A DNA stretch of 64,000 bases from positions 75,248,756 through 75,312,755 of the forward strand of contig CM060731.1 of NCBI GenBank assembly GCA_030704615.1. Reading direction: 5' to 3'. The notes under the pieces are model-generated. The model was given only the letters and a program-made list of their open reading frames with translations, was not told where the DNA came from and did not search any database. The stretch comes from Takakia lepidozioides. Taxonomy: Eukaryota > Streptophyta > Takakiopsida > Takakiales > Takakiaceae. The position numbers and the translations under genes were made by a program. Of the stretch, positions 11,462-22,349 are shown piece after piece (position 1 is the first letter of the stretch; the number at the start of each line of letters is the position of its first letter).

Positions 11462-12167
11462 TGCCTAGTAGAGGCCCAGGGGGCATTCCATCTAGGTAAT
11501 GTGAACATCTTGCAACCATCTATGCAAGTTGAAATTGAATTGATTTCAGGTCCATGGTATGACTAATCTACTTGGACAAGTTTAATATAGGGTTTTCACA
11601 GCCTTCCTCACTTAAAAAGACGAGTTTGGCTCCCCAAGCATTCCAAAATGGTCAACGGCTATCCGTAAACAGCCAAAAAAGAGCCAACGACATGAGACTG
11701 AAGAGAACGTCTGCATTCCTGACCCCACAACAGTTTCTGGTTTTCAGTCACATGACATGTTGCTGCACAAATATATTCGAGCCTGAAGAAGTTGGGGAAA
11801 TCCTCACCCCATTGATTTGAATATTCAGAAAAAATAAGGGCACCAAAATTCTACCCTTTCATTGGAGCATCTTCTTTCCCTTCACTGGTCTAATCCAGTC
11901 CATCATCTCTCTCTCTCTCTCTCTCTCTGGGCACGGGGTCAATGGCCACAAAGCTACGGCAAACAATGACTACATTCTCTCTCTCTCTAGTTTCCTCTCT
12001 TTTGTGCCGCCCAAACTGGCATGAGGTCTATACAACATCATCTTATGAGTACATGCTCTAGTTCCCTCTCCCCCTTTCGTCATACCCCAACCCACCCAAA
12101 AAAGAGAAAGAAAAAAAAAATCAAAGATGGCCTTACTTACAGTTGTCAGAAACAAATCAAACTCCCC
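11462..12167. other. Intergenic; CT microsatellite; no gene
   Basis: Contains a (CT)n run near 11,908-11,929 and a second dispersed copy of the phrase GGCCACAAAGCTACGGCAAAC near 11,944. Short open frames here have no recognisable motif. Confidence 0.5.
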
Positions 12168-13237
12168 TTATTCACTGGTCAGATCAAGAACCATTCGATA
12201 AGCATCCCTGCCAGGGGCATAGTAAGAGTGCACCACACTGTCCAAGCAAAACCCGAGCTTTTTGTACAGGGCAACCGCTGCGGTGCGCATCGGGTCCACA
12301 TGAAGGTTCACACACTGCAGTCGCCGCAAACAAATCTGTTGAACTGCTCGTTGGAGCAGCACCTCACCGTAGCCTTGTCTTCGGCAGCTATCCCGGACTG
12401 CCATGACATAGAGTCAGCTATAGTCACAAACATCAAATCCATTAGGAAATCCCATCAAACCTCTTGCATCCGAAGCAAGATGCTCAGCTTGAGTTTTAAC
12501 TATAACTGTGTACCCGTTTCACTCACTCAAATGCCAAAACATCCATTATCCCTATTCGGTTCACATACTACAAACTGCAAAGGTGGTCAATCACACGGGC
12601 AATTCACAGCTAATCGGACCACAGGTGGCAAGAACCAATAAAACTCCACATCCCTAACGCTCGGCTCATCTTTTCAGTTGTTTACATGTAGGGGTGTCAT
12701 AACTCCAAACCCGAGACAGGGAGGAATGCAAACCTGCAAGCTTAGTGATGGAGGCTGCTAGTGAGGTCCACGAATACATAAGATATCCTGCAATTGCCGC
12801 AGGGTCCACGCTCCCAGCTTCTTCTACGGATGCATTGTCCTGACAAACAAACAGAAGGACCTGGTTCCTTCGCTTGATTTCCTGCTCTGACCAAAATTCG
12901 TATACCAAACGGCATTCGAACAACCTTCCGTGTAAGGCGGTGCAAAAATTAGAAGGAAAAGATCAATTCACAGCATCGCTGCCTAGGTCAAAGCATGGTT
13001 TTAGGGGTTTAGGGTTTAGGACACGATTGACCACCCTCATGTGAATCATCCCGAAGAATATTGCAAAACAGTAGACCAATGTTCCACCTGCGCAAAAGAT
13101 CCCGCTAGGGATTCATGCTTGGGAAAAATGCGACGCTCCAGTCGAGAAATTTCCTCCACCAACGCAGCCTCATCCGTCAGTCTGTGGCACGTCTGCCCCG
13201 ACATACCCAACACCCTCACCCTCCTCCCCTCCTCCAT
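12168..13237 (-). CDS. GNAT-family N-acetyltransferase
   Basis: Three exons on the minus strand: 13237-13088, 12881-12734 and 12397-12168, all GT-AG, joining in phase to 175 aa. The first exon starts MEEGRRVRVLGMSGQTCHRL and has a typical GNAT alpha1 segment, EEISRLERRIFPKHESLAG. The second has RRNQVLLFVCQDN and AAIAGYLMYSW. The junction of exons two and three forms the beta4-to-motif A region, ITKLAVRDSCRRQGYGEVLL, containing the acetyl-CoA pyrophosphate loop R-R-Q-G-Y-G. It ends with LHVDPMRTAAVALYKKLGF, the motif B helix, and YYAPGRDAYRMVLD. It transfers acetyl from acetyl-CoA to an amine; the substrate is unknown, though the shape resembles Naa50/RimI-like protein acetyltransferases. The first intron contains a TTTAGGG-like telomeric motif near 13,003-13,020. 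Confidence 0.85.
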
Positions 13238-13466
13238 CGCTGCAGCTCCCTTCACAGTGGAGCGAGAGTGAGCCCGACGGACGAACATCCGTCCACGACG
13301 GACGACCTACTGCACGTCCATCCACCCCGCCCAACGAACGAAACGCTCGTTCCTCTAACTTAAGGATCCCTCTGCATGGGACTGGATAAGGCGGTACCAA
13401 GGTGGGCATAATCTAAAACTCAACTACCCTCATTTTAGTTCAACTTTTTTTTTTCCCTAAGCTTTA
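13238..13466. promoter_or_regulatory. Probable promoter region of the GNAT gene
   Basis: A short region between the GNAT start codon and the left terminal repeat of the retroelement. It has repeated CGTCC/GGACG motifs (ACGGACGAACATCCGTCCACG) that form small inverted repeats. No clear TATA position can be assigned. The retroelement sits about 230 bp upstream of this start and could influence its expression. Confidence 0.3.
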
Positions 13467-13802
13467 TCAAGTTAAAGAAGCACAGTGTGAAAACAATTAG
13501 AATAAAGCTAGTTATTTGTATTTAACACTTGGATTTAGGTCAAGTGTTAAATCAAGTGTCAAGTTTAGTTTGACACCTGAACCGCCTTATCTTCACGAGA
13601 GCGGCAGTCGCGTAGCTCATCTCTCTCGAGTTGAGCCTGCGCGACCGAGCTCCTTCATGCGTTTAGATCTGAGTATGCTTATGATGGGAGTGTAGGTTGT
13701 TGTGGGGTGGAGTCCCCATAGCGTGGGGTGCCCTTGGCTCGACTTCTATTTTAAAGAGTGATAGCGATGGATTTCATATTTCTTGTGTTGAGAGTGTGTG
13801 TC
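13467..13802 (+). repeat. Left terminal repeat (LTR) of the methyltransferase retroelement
   Basis: Direct copy of 24700-25035 with a constant offset of 11,233 bp at the left side. It includes AAGTGTTAAATCAAGTGTC and TTGTTGTGGGGTGGAGTCCC. Clear TG/CA termini are not obvious: TGTGAAAACA begins 20 bp inside, and CA follows at 13,803. Confidence 0.85.
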
Positions 13803-13917
13803 ATTTTTAGCTTTATTTATCACTCGAGAGAGATGCTCTCTTACCTGTGAGTGCAAGGTAGGAGTTGAGGGTTAGCACTTGCAAGATTACTTGTGTGTAA
13901 GTAGTGCTTAGTTTGAG

Positions 13918-14216
13918 AAGCATATCATTGAATGTGACCACAAGATTCAGCGTGTCCTGAAACGCCTGGAGGATGACGATGCCAGAGCCGTCACTGTTGT
14001 TGCAGTCGCTGAAGCTACCAAGTCACCAGAGGCTTTGGAGTACACAAGGCAAATCAAGGAGAAGATGAAAGCTGCGGAGTACATGGATCTGGATGGGAAA
14101 GCAGACAACAAAATTCGGATAATGGAGGACGTGGAAGTAAAAAACTGGCAGCAGCCGATGAACACCAAGACAAACACGGCAGCTCACATTCCAGGCACAA
14201 GAAGAATATAGGCGGA
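13918..14216 (+). pseudogene. Captured LUC7-like splicing factor fragment inside the retroelement
   Basis: The plus frame from about 13,918 reads HIIECDHKIQRVLKRLEDDD, then YTRQIKEKMKAAEYMDLDGK and ADNKIRIMEDVE before a frameshift and stop (TAG at about 14,209). These are the coiled-coil features of LUC7, a U1 snRNP protein used in 5' splice-site choice: IECD-K, KRLE--DA and IKEKMKEA--DL-GK-D-KIR. The N-terminal part with the first zinc finger is missing. It lies just inside the left terminal repeat with no gap for a normal 5' leader, which suggests transduction or insertion of cDNA-like host sequence. No introns remain in it. Confidence 0.55.
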
Positions 14217-14218
14217 AG

Positions 14219-14705
14219 CAAGATGCACTGCGAAGGCGACAGGCACAAGTGGGTGGAAACGCTTTATCTTTGAGTGATCTCGAGTTCGTAGCATTCTTGA
14301 CTGAGGAGGGTACGATTGCAGATTGCAGCAAACCTGACTCGAAGGCAAGTGTGTATGCCATTTTTTATGAGGAAAAGATTATATATTACGTTGGTGTCTC
14401 AAGACAGGCTTATCAGAGTATGAGGCTACACTTTGCACGCAAGCCGCTACAATGCTGGTATGTGAAGGTGCAAAATGAGAACCGTCCAGCCGAGCTCTAC
14501 TTGAAAGCATTCGAGACAAATGGATCTCTGAGAATGGTGCAGTTCCCAGCGGAAATGACAATGGGAAATTGCAAAATATTTGGGAGAACCCACTGGATTG
14601 CAAACCTCTCATGAGAGAAGAAGAGAAGCTGAAGGTTGAAGAGGCAGAGGACGTTGTTAAGAACAAGAAGAAGCGGGAGCGGCGATGTCTCGGTAGAGCA
14701 ACCTG
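14219..14705 (+). pseudogene. Captured GIY-YIG-like nuclease-domain fragment
   Basis: Starting around RRKQDALRRRQAQVGG, the frame gives ASVYAIFYEEKIIYYVGVSR, i.e. the paired GIY/YIG-type strands (VYAIF...YYVGVSR), followed by HFARKPLQCWYVKV. One frameshift near 14,490 moves the rest to another frame: WISENGAVPSGNDNGKLQNI and NPLDCKPLMREEEK, ending in a basic KKKRERR tail and a stop at about 14,703. Plant proteins with this layout include the N-terminal domain of plastid glutaredoxin S16 and related single-domain GIY-YIG proteins. It is adjacent to the LUC7-like fragment in the same orientation, so the two were captured together or one after another. Family call is moderate; the frameshift shows it is not functional. 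Confidence 0.5.
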
Positions 14706-14849
14706 ACGGTAGAGATGTGAAAGAGAATGTGGAGAAGTCGACAGGTTGGGCACTGTCAGCTCAGGAAGAGACCATTCAGAGAGAGCTTGAGCGTAAAAGA
14801 AACAGGGCACAACCAAAGGAGCTGATGGCCTTCTAAGTCTTTGATTTGG

Positions 14850-16000
14850 CAGCTTGCAGCTGCCTCATTGCAACATTGTTTATCCCTGAACAACCAGCCA
14901 TATCTCTTCCCATCTCTTATATAGACATCAGAACTGTACAATGGATGAGGGATGGACTGAAGAAGGGGTGCTCCACACATGGGAGGGAGCTGTTGGTCCT
15001 CTGCAGATATGCATCACCAGCCTAGCAGCAGTGGGAGCAACAAGCAAGAGACTGACAAAGTAAGACATGCAAGCTAAGAATTGAAGGTGGGAGTTAGGAG
15101 CATGCTGCGTGCAGCATTTGCAGACTCAGGCAGCAGCTGAGAAGGAAGAGGCTCAAACCAATGTTGAGGGAGGCCCATCGAAGCAGTTTCAGGCACCTCA
15201 AGCACCAAGTCCTTCGTCACCAAGGGATTTTCCTTCTCTTTCTGTGCTTGAAGAAGTGAATGGGTCGGGTCAACCCTTTCCAGCAGGACAAGCATGCTTG
15301 GTGGGGAGTCTAGACGCGTCCAGGGAACTCGTCCAGGGTTGGTACTAGTTTGTGCATAAATGTTTGAATTTCTTTGCCAAAAGATAGCATCCCCGGCCTT
15401 ACTGTGAGCCGCTTTCAGCTGTCCGTTATACCATTGTCCTTTTGCACTCAGCGTTCTCATTAAGTGAGGAGACGTCGTCTTCCTGGGCCACCCATAGTTT
15501 TGGAGCTATCATGGTGCCTGCACGAGAACGATCTGTGTTGCTCAAGTTGAGCTGACAAGATTGCGGGAGACTGGCGGGCTGCGTTCGCCACAGAGACGAC
15601 GGCTGCCAGGCGAATATGAACAATACCTAAGAGCCGCTGGTACCAATTTAGAACTTTGGGCACATATACAGGAACAGGGAACCAAGACAATAGAGTTTTC
15701 TTTGTATTTGTTTTGTCTTATTAATTTATTTATTTATTTTATTTTTTTTAAAAAAAATGTTATGTTTAAAGAGCCTGGTTGGTCATATCTTTGTCAAATG
15801 GGCTCCGTTTGACTCAGTTTTTGAGGGGATAGCTGCAGAAAGGGGAAATCTACCTATCTAGACCTGGTTTCTGTTTTTGGGACTCTGCTAAAAATCTATG
15901 GAATTTTTAGAGTGTGAGTGTGTCGTGAAAGATCCACAATTCTGTTTCTAGAACCAATTCTGGTCTATTTGAGAGACAAATCTGTGGATGTCCTCATTGT
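14850..16000. other. Retroelement leader region, no confident coding
   Basis: Short frames on both strands. On the minus strand near 15,640 TTGGTACCAGCGGCTC resembles a tRNA-Met primer-binding site (TGGTATCAGAGC), possibly from a different, reverse-oriented element, but no associated gag is readable. A T/A-rich run lies at 15,720-15,760. Confidence 0.3.
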
Positions 16001-16471
16001 ATGGCTGGGGGAAATGAGGACGTAATTGAAGGGCATGTCTCTTCTCTTAGCCTGTGCACACAAGGGGATAGGATTTATGTTTCCCAAGGAACTCAGACTG
16101 ATTTGAGTGGAGAACAGTTGGACGAGTTGATTGCATACTGGGAGTCAGGCATTAGCAGTAGACAACAGACTGCTGTAGTTGGCGTTGAGGGCCTCAATAT
16201 CGCTTTGGACAGTCAGAACTCTGTTGGAGCCAGCAGTTCTGCAGCTGTAAGTGAAATACCAAAGTGGGTGAAAGCTAGGCTTGGAACACAGCCAAAGACA
16301 GCCCCGGGGACCAAGGTGTTCAGCCACAAGGCTGTGGTGTACTGGAGCAGAGGAGCAGGAGCTACACAAGTTTGTGCAATCAGACAGCGTTGCAGCCGGA
16401 CACGCTCTGCACAAGGCAACCACGAGCGGGGGGTAGCGATGACAAGTTTGTTCTGTTTGAAGGAAATGTAG
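16001..16471 (+). CDS. Unknown retroelement ORF
   Basis: 156-codon frame preceded in frame by CGCPHC. It contains VSSLSLCTQGDRIYVSQGTQ and LSGEQLDELIAYWESGISS. Cys-x2-Cys followed by a later H and C suggests a degenerate zinc knuckle at its start, so it may be an older gag-related segment or an accessory product. The last third is out of its original frame. No firm assignment. Confidence 0.35.
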   Translation: MAGGNEDVIEGHVSSLSLCTQGDRIYVSQGTQTDLSGEQLDELIAYWESGISSRQQTAVVGVEGLNIALDSQNSVGASSSAAVSEIPKWVKARLGTQPKTAPGTKVFSHKAVVYWSRGAGATQVCAIRQRCSRTRSAQGNHERGVAMTSLFCLKEM

Positions 16472-17050
16472 TCATTCGCAATGAGGACACCCGCAACCGT
16501 CTCAAAGTTTTCGAGTTGAGAGACTATCAGACCCTACCTTTGTTTTCTTTAGTGTTCAGTGAGCGGGAGATAGCAGAGTGTTGTTTTGTCTCTACCTGGC
16601 AGAAAAAGGAGGAGGGTTGGTTAGAGCGAGCTACTGTAGCTTAGAACAAGGTTAGTGGCAGGTTTCTGGACATAGATATACCTCCTACACCTTACCATCA
16701 TGCAGAGCGAGGCACTTTGAGAGAAGTCTGGAAGTTGATAGCATAGATCAGGATTAGATCTTGCTTGGGCGGGCTTCTATTCTTCCCCTCCATCTCTGTA
16801 CTATTTTCATTACCTTGTACTCGTAGTTGCCAAAGCCTCTCTTGGTGGAGGCCAGTCAGTCCGGGGTTTTGGGCTGGGATATTCTGCAGGATCAGCATTG
16901 CAGCTGGATTTTGGTGTGGGGGTGTTGATGTTTTGATTTCTTGTGTTTGGATTCCCCCCAGCCTTGAGCCATTGGGATATGACCCTTAAACTGCAACAGG
17001 TGCCCACCCGTGTCACTATTAGAATTAGTACTAGAGCCCTATAGTGTCAC

Positions 17051-18366
17051 GTGGGGGAGGTGCACATTGTGAGTGTCATCACGGAGTTACCCAAGGGTTT
17101 TGAGGGGAGTACAGCTACAGGCAGTAACAGTGAGAGTGGGTTCACAAGACGAGGTATTCGGTTCAGACCACCTTCACCGCCACCCTCAACCAGTGCAGAG
17201 TCAGACACAGACTCGGAGGCTTCATCAACAGGTGTGCAGTTTCATTCGCCATTGTTGTGGGACGACATGGAGGAGATGTATGGAGCTACCAAGGGGCCTC
17301 GTAGGTACTCTGGAGCTATGGGCACAATCGAGTTGGATGACTTTATCCAGGAGTTCGACAGCTGGTGTGATTTGCAGCAGATGCGCAATCCACAGCTATT
17401 CACCCCATTCATGGCATGGAAGGGATTGTTCCAGCATTTGGAAGGCCCGCCTATGGACGATTACCACGAGTTCAGGCAAGGACATGAAGCAGAGATTGAG
17501 GGGTGGAGGATGTATTGGTCACCTGATTACGTCTCCATTACTCGAGGCACGACGCGACCAGTAGCTGCATCAGTACCGATATCTCCCACTACCAGCACTA
17601 GTAGTGGAACAAGTAGTGCCGGTACTTCTGCAGGTGGTACCAGTTCAAAAGGTGCTACTACTCCTCCTGCCACGACTACAACACATGTGCCTAGATTCAA
17701 CCCGGTGGTGGAGTTCTTCCAGGAGTTGCGGAGGAACTACCAAGGTGTACGGACAGAGAAGCTGCGAAGTTTGCAAGACTTCCAGCGCAAACCCAGTGAG
17801 AGCTTGCGAGAGGCCTACACTCGTATGAGGCGCTTGATAAGTGTGACCCAAGGGGTTACTAAAGCTCAGGCAATCCAGTTCTGGTATGGAATTTTGGACA
17901 AGGAGCTCAGGAGAAGGGTGCGGGATGCAACCCTGTTACAAGCAGCCCAACCCACATTAGCAGATGTGTTTCTGCTGGCTGAGCGGATTGAGCTCAACAT
18001 GGTGGAGGAGCGAGTTGTTACCATTGGGTTTGGCAAGGACATGCCTGCACGAGGCGCAGCTGCCAGCCCACAGGCACAAGGGACTGCCCAACAGCGCGGT
18101 CAGGGGGGCAAGGTTTCCCAACCCCAAGTTCCATAGAGCTTACTGGGGACCTCAGGTGCAGAGGCCCGTGGCATCTTTTGCAGGCCAACAGCAACCAGGG
18201 GTGATATGTTGGACATATGGAGGACCCCATGTCAAGAGAGATTGCCCAGAGAGTGGCAAAAGGCCGGCACAAACACAGCCTGCACAGTTGCAGTGTGGGC
18301 ATTGTGGCAAGTATGGGCATGGAGATGCCCAGTGTTATGACTTGCATCCTGAGTTGCGCCCAGGCT
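17051..18366 (+). pseudogene. gag: gag (capsid and zinc knuckles) of the methyltransferase retroelement
   Basis: The frame at 17051-18136 (361 aa) has a Ser/Thr/Pro-rich N-terminus, IELDDFIQEFDSWCDLQQMR (gag CA entry), PVVEFFQELRRNYQGVRTEK, and LQDFQRKPSESLREAYTRMR, a typical retrotransposon gag alpha-helical pattern. After a frameshift near 18,136 the nucleocapsid follows: a first knuckle CWTYGGPHVKRDC, whose second Cys is replaced by Tyr (one base), and a perfect CCHC knuckle CGHCGKYGHGDAQC. Gag packages element RNA into virus-like particles in the cytoplasm. The lost Cys and the frameshift show decay. Confidence 0.75.
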
Positions 18367-19236
18367 AGTTCCAAGGGAACAATAGTGGCCGGGGGCGAGG
18401 TGGACCAGCCCAGAGAGGACGAGGTGGTCGGGCACGAGGTGCAGGCCAAGGGCAAGCTCAACATGGCCACGGACGCGGAGGTCAGGTGTTGACCAAGGCA
18501 TGGCCAACCGGCTTCAGCAGCTAGAGCAGAGGCTCGCTGCCATGGCTACAGCTCAGGCGGTACCGGCTCCCAGGCGGGATGGTCCACCTCCTGCACCTGA
18601 GAGAGGAGATATGGGAGGCATGGGATTCATGTGCGGAGTAGCGCTACTACTAGAGGGTGGAGTCTGCTGCAGCCGTGACTCGAGGAGCAGCACGAGTTCC
18701 TGAGCCACGAGGTGCAGAGGTTGAGTTGGATCCACAACGTGGGGAGGCAAGCCGTCAGGCGAGGCTTCCTCAGTCATTCACATTGGCGGAGACAGTGTCG
18801 ACGCCATCCATGGCACCTAGTTCTCGCCCGACTGTTACCGAGGCGGAGGTTTCTATGCCATTGGGGAGAGCTACACGTGCAGCATTGACACCTGCTGCCA
18901 AGGCTAGTGCAGCCGGTGTGTTATTGGGGGCAGCCACCTCTGTGTGTCAAGCCCCACTGTTCTCGGCAACCATGATTGCAACACCGGGGGTAAGACCAGC
19001 TGCAGTGTTCAGACTAGCAGCAACACTCTGTGAGAGTGGGGAGGTCACTTCATCTTCTACGGAGTTACTGGAAGGTGTAGTGGCAGAGGGATCCTCGGAT
19101 TTGAGGGTCAAGACTGCCACGGCTGCGCCATGGCAAGATGCAGCTGCCAGGTTGACGAAGCTGCCAGCTAGGCCAGCCTTTGAGCGCGCCATGGTGACAC
19201 CTGGAGTTGTCTTGTTAGACAACCAGGATGGCATTT

Positions 19237-19640
19237 TCTCTTTGAGTGGACCGGCAGGCAAGAAGTACCGGCCACTACGGGTCTTGTTGGACTCGGGAGC
19301 TCAGCCACTGATGTTGGGCAGAGCTGCTATTGCAGGTTTGGGCCTCATGGAGGCGGATATGGAGCCTTGTCCTTTCAGATACAGACATCTCTGGGAGGAT
19401 CAGAGCAGGCTCGGGGCATGACACGGCATCAGTTGGCCATTAGACTGCAGCCGGATCATCCTATCGATGGCTCAGTAATGCGAGCCAAGGCCATTATGAC
19501 AGACGCGGTCTCTTACGATGTCCTTGTTGGTGGGGCAGTGTTATACCCCATGGGCTTCACACTGGACTTTTGGGAGGAGTCAGCATTCTACAGGCCGGAT
19601 GGCAATCAGGGGATGGTAGTCGTGCACAGCTCCTTGTGAC
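19237..19640 (+). pseudogene. Aspartic protease of the methyltransferase retroelement
   Basis: RVLLDSGAQPLMLGRAAIAG carries the D-S-G-A active-site loop of a retropepsin-type protease, which dimerises to cut the Gag-Pol polyprotein. After a frameshift near 19,370 the domain continues as PFQIQTSLGGSEQARG, RLQPDHPIDGSVMRAKAIMT and YDVLVGGAVLYPMGFTLDFW, ending in another frameshift near 19,590. The downstream linker (RAQLLVTFIGG, AAFTAAVSWLE) runs towards the methyltransferase. Confidence 0.7.
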
Positions 19641-19889
19641 ATTCATTGGGGGTATTGCGGCTGCCCAACGGGGCAAGATGCCAACACTAGCCGCCTTTAC
19701 AGCTGCAGTTAGTTGGCTGGAGAGTTGCTGGAAGGCAATGCCCATGCAGAGGATGTGCCACCTCCAGCAGAGCAGGATGACATGCATGGTATGGCGGATT
19801 TGCCTGCCATGTTGCTCACACTCCATTGTGGGGTACGAGCAAGGATTGGCAGCAGGTTGCTGATCGACGGGTGAACAAGCCTGGGTAGA

Positions 19890-20940
19890 GGCTTTTTGTA
19901 CCGTCAGGAGAGGAGGAGAGTGCGGGTATTGCACCTGGGACACCTCAGTTGTCACATTGGATACCACACCTATTATGTGGCAGTATCGGATGAAGGCATT
20001 TGCCTTCTGGACTTGTTTGGCGGGATCAGCGGCTGGCTGCTGATTGGCGCTGGGGGACAGGCAGGTGTGCGGGTAAGGCGTTACCTGTATGTGGAGAGGG
20101 ATGAGACTGACGACAGCGCGATTTTTCTCACTGCCATGTTGCTCAGTTGGTACAAGCAATACCCTGCTTTGCTTTGCGCAGTTTAGGCAGTCGATTGATC
20201 TGGTAGTGGCAGGTTGGCCCTGCCAAGGGCATTCATCAGCCGGGCATGGCAATGGATTGCGAGACTCGAGGATGGGTCTGTTTGGGAGATGGTGCGGGTT
20301 TTGTGCCACTTGCAGCTTCATCAAGCTGTATCTCCAGCAACATCTTGGAGAATGTGCCACTGATGGGTGATTCTCGGGCCAGGGGGTGATGGCCAGTGTG
20401 CATCAAGTCCGGTCGTGGCTTGGGTCAGCAGTGTTGCTGGATACCGTGCAGTGGGGACGGGCTCTATAGTCATGACTTTGGTGGACTAACTTGATGCCAA
20501 CCCGCACTGCTCAAGCATGCATTGATGGGGTGCAGCGGCCAGCACACCTCACCGTGGATGGCATTTTGGAACACAGCGAGGCAGAGTCTCAACGTGTGAG
20601 ACACGATGACCGTTCGCCTTTGGCAGTGGTCAACAGGGTGGGTGGGTAAACCACGAGCAAACATTACCTACACTGCTCAGCTTCCCAGGATCCCATGCTT
20701 TTCGGGATGTGGACCTGGCCTCTGGGGATGCTCAGTGCAGCAAGTTAGTGGAGCCTAATGCCGACGAGGCGAGAGCGGGCTATGGGTTTTCCACTGGACC
20801 ACGGCGGTGTGCCTTCTCTTTCTGAGGCATCACGTAGTCAGGTGTGGGGCAAGCATGGATCTCAATTGCTTGACCTGGATTATCAGCTTGGCTATGGGCT
20901 GAGCAACGGAGAGTGCGGAGTGCACTTCCCTTGACGATCT
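19890..20940 (+). pseudogene. C5-cytosine DNA methyltransferase encoded between protease and RT (broken)
   Basis: Canonical C5-methyltransferase motifs appear in order across three frames. Motif I is ICLLDLFGGIS (about 19,998-20,030, SAM binding). Motif II is YVERDE (about 20,088). Motif IV is DLVVAGWPCQGHS, with the catalytic Cys codon at 20,221-20,223. Motif VI is ILENVPLMGDSRAR (ENVP at 20,348-20,359). A motif VIII-like LWWTNL lies at about 20,476. The motif IX/X side is AMGFPLD at about 20,780 and GQAMDLN at about 20,847, read across small frameshifts. Order I-IV-VI-VIII-X is not the permuted DRM order. Such enzymes use SAM to methylate cytosine in DNA. Frameshifts near 20,186, 20,285, 20,390, 20,470 and 20,645 make this copy non-functional. 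Whether it groups with CMT/DNMT1, DNMT3 or prokaryote-like enzymes cannot be told by eye. Confidence 0.8.
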
Positions 20941-21619
20941 CTCGCCTAACGAGAGGTACAGGCATCGAGTGGGGGCGAGCGGTGAGGACCAGGGGGTGTA
21001 GACATCCATGGCAAAGTGGAGGGTGCTCGAGGGTCAGAGGGAGTGGCAGCCAAGGAAGCGTGTGATGGATGAGGTTGGGGATTCTTCTCGGGATGAGGGA
21101 GGTTTCTCAATGATGAGATGATGGGGCAGGATGAGGCCATTGTCATTGAATGAGCAAGAAGGGAGTACTGTCAAGGGTTGTAGCATAGCAACCACGGGAC
21201 GCGTCCTTCCTCTAAGCCCACTGGACTTAAGGTTACAGTTACGGAGGACAATTGGGGAGCCTGATATTGGACCCATTGTCACCGGAGAGGGAGAGAGACG
21301 AACGTATACCGGCGGTTCCTGAGGGCTTACAGGAATGCTTTGCCTTCAGTTTGAAGGACTTGGGAGCACTGAAGGGTCAAGAGATCCGTATTGAGTGGCC
21401 ACTGACACGACCAATCTTCAGGGACCCTATAGTACAGTGACATAGAGAGGTCTTTGATTCAATGAGGACTCAAGATCTCGGGGAGGCAGGTTGGTGGAGC
21501 TCTCTGGTGGAGAGTATGCTTCAGCCACAGTGATGCCAGCAAGAAGGATGTCTATGGCAATTGGACGGAGAGACGTATGTGCGGTGATTACGGCCTGTAA
21601 AATCGTCAGACCAAGTCGA

Positions 21620-22260
21620 TAGGTATGCAATGCCGACACCAGAGGAGATCTTTGATGCCATGGGCATTCCAAGGGCTTTAGCACGTTGGATTTACGATCC
21701 GGATATCACCAGTTGCGGATCAAGGAGGCGATAAATAAGCAAAAGACGGCATTCTGGGGGATTCAATGAGAACGGGAAGGATTGCCTATACAGTGGCGGT
21801 TCTTACCATTTGGGCTTTTAAAAAACGCTCCGCTGAGTTTCAAAGAGTCATGCAGGAAAGGATTCTAGCAGGGGTGGAGTTTGCTCAGTGACTACATAGA
21901 TGACATCATCATTTTAGTGCTACGGGGAGGAGCATGAGAGACACCTTTAGGGGGTATTTGAGCGCTTGAGGGCGCACGGATTGAAGTTAGATAGTTACCT
22001 CCGGGAGGAAAGTGCAAGTTTTTCCACAACCAGATTGAGTTATCTGGGTCAAATGATATATCTGGAGGATGGGGGTACAGCAGCTAAGGTAGAGTCATTG
22101 CACAGGTTCCACGCCCCACGGATGTGAGCCGAGTAGAGGAGTTCGAGCTTTCATGGGGTTAGCAAACTATTACAGACGGTTTGTTAAGGGATTTAGTGCC
22201 ATTGCAAAGGCTCTAACCAAGCTGACCAAGGTGGACCAGGAAGATAGAGTGAGTGCAGTG
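21620..22260 (+). pseudogene. pol: Reverse transcriptase of the methyltransferase retroelement
   Basis: RT blocks can be read with frame changes: FSTLDLRSGYHQLRIKEA (block A with the first Asp), KTAFWG, QWRFLPFGL (block B), and DYIDDIII at about 21,890, the YxDD active site with both Asp retained. Then a KCKFFHNQIE thumb segment and FMGLANYYRRFVKGFSAIAK at the connection. It copies element RNA into cDNA. An in-frame stop and indels (for example after WGIQ and in PFGLLKNAP) inactivate it. Confidence 0.8.
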
Positions 22261-22349
22261 GGAAAGATGAGAAAGAAAAGCTTTTCAAGAGCTCAAGGCG
22301 AGGTTGACCTCGGCGCCCATCTTGAGACGACCTATCAGGGGGTGTCCTT

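Noticed and set aside
13003-13020. Interstitial telomere (TTTAGGG)n
   Set aside because: Only about two imperfect units inside an intron; chance or a telo-box, not a telomeric tract.
15630-15700. Copia-type primer-binding site on the minus strand
   Set aside because: TTGGTACCAGCGGCTC is only partly matching and no copia gag or RT can be read beside it.
19557-20360. 267-codon minus-strand ORF opposite the methyltransferase
   Set aside because: Antisense shadow of the plus-strand pol region; no motif of its own.
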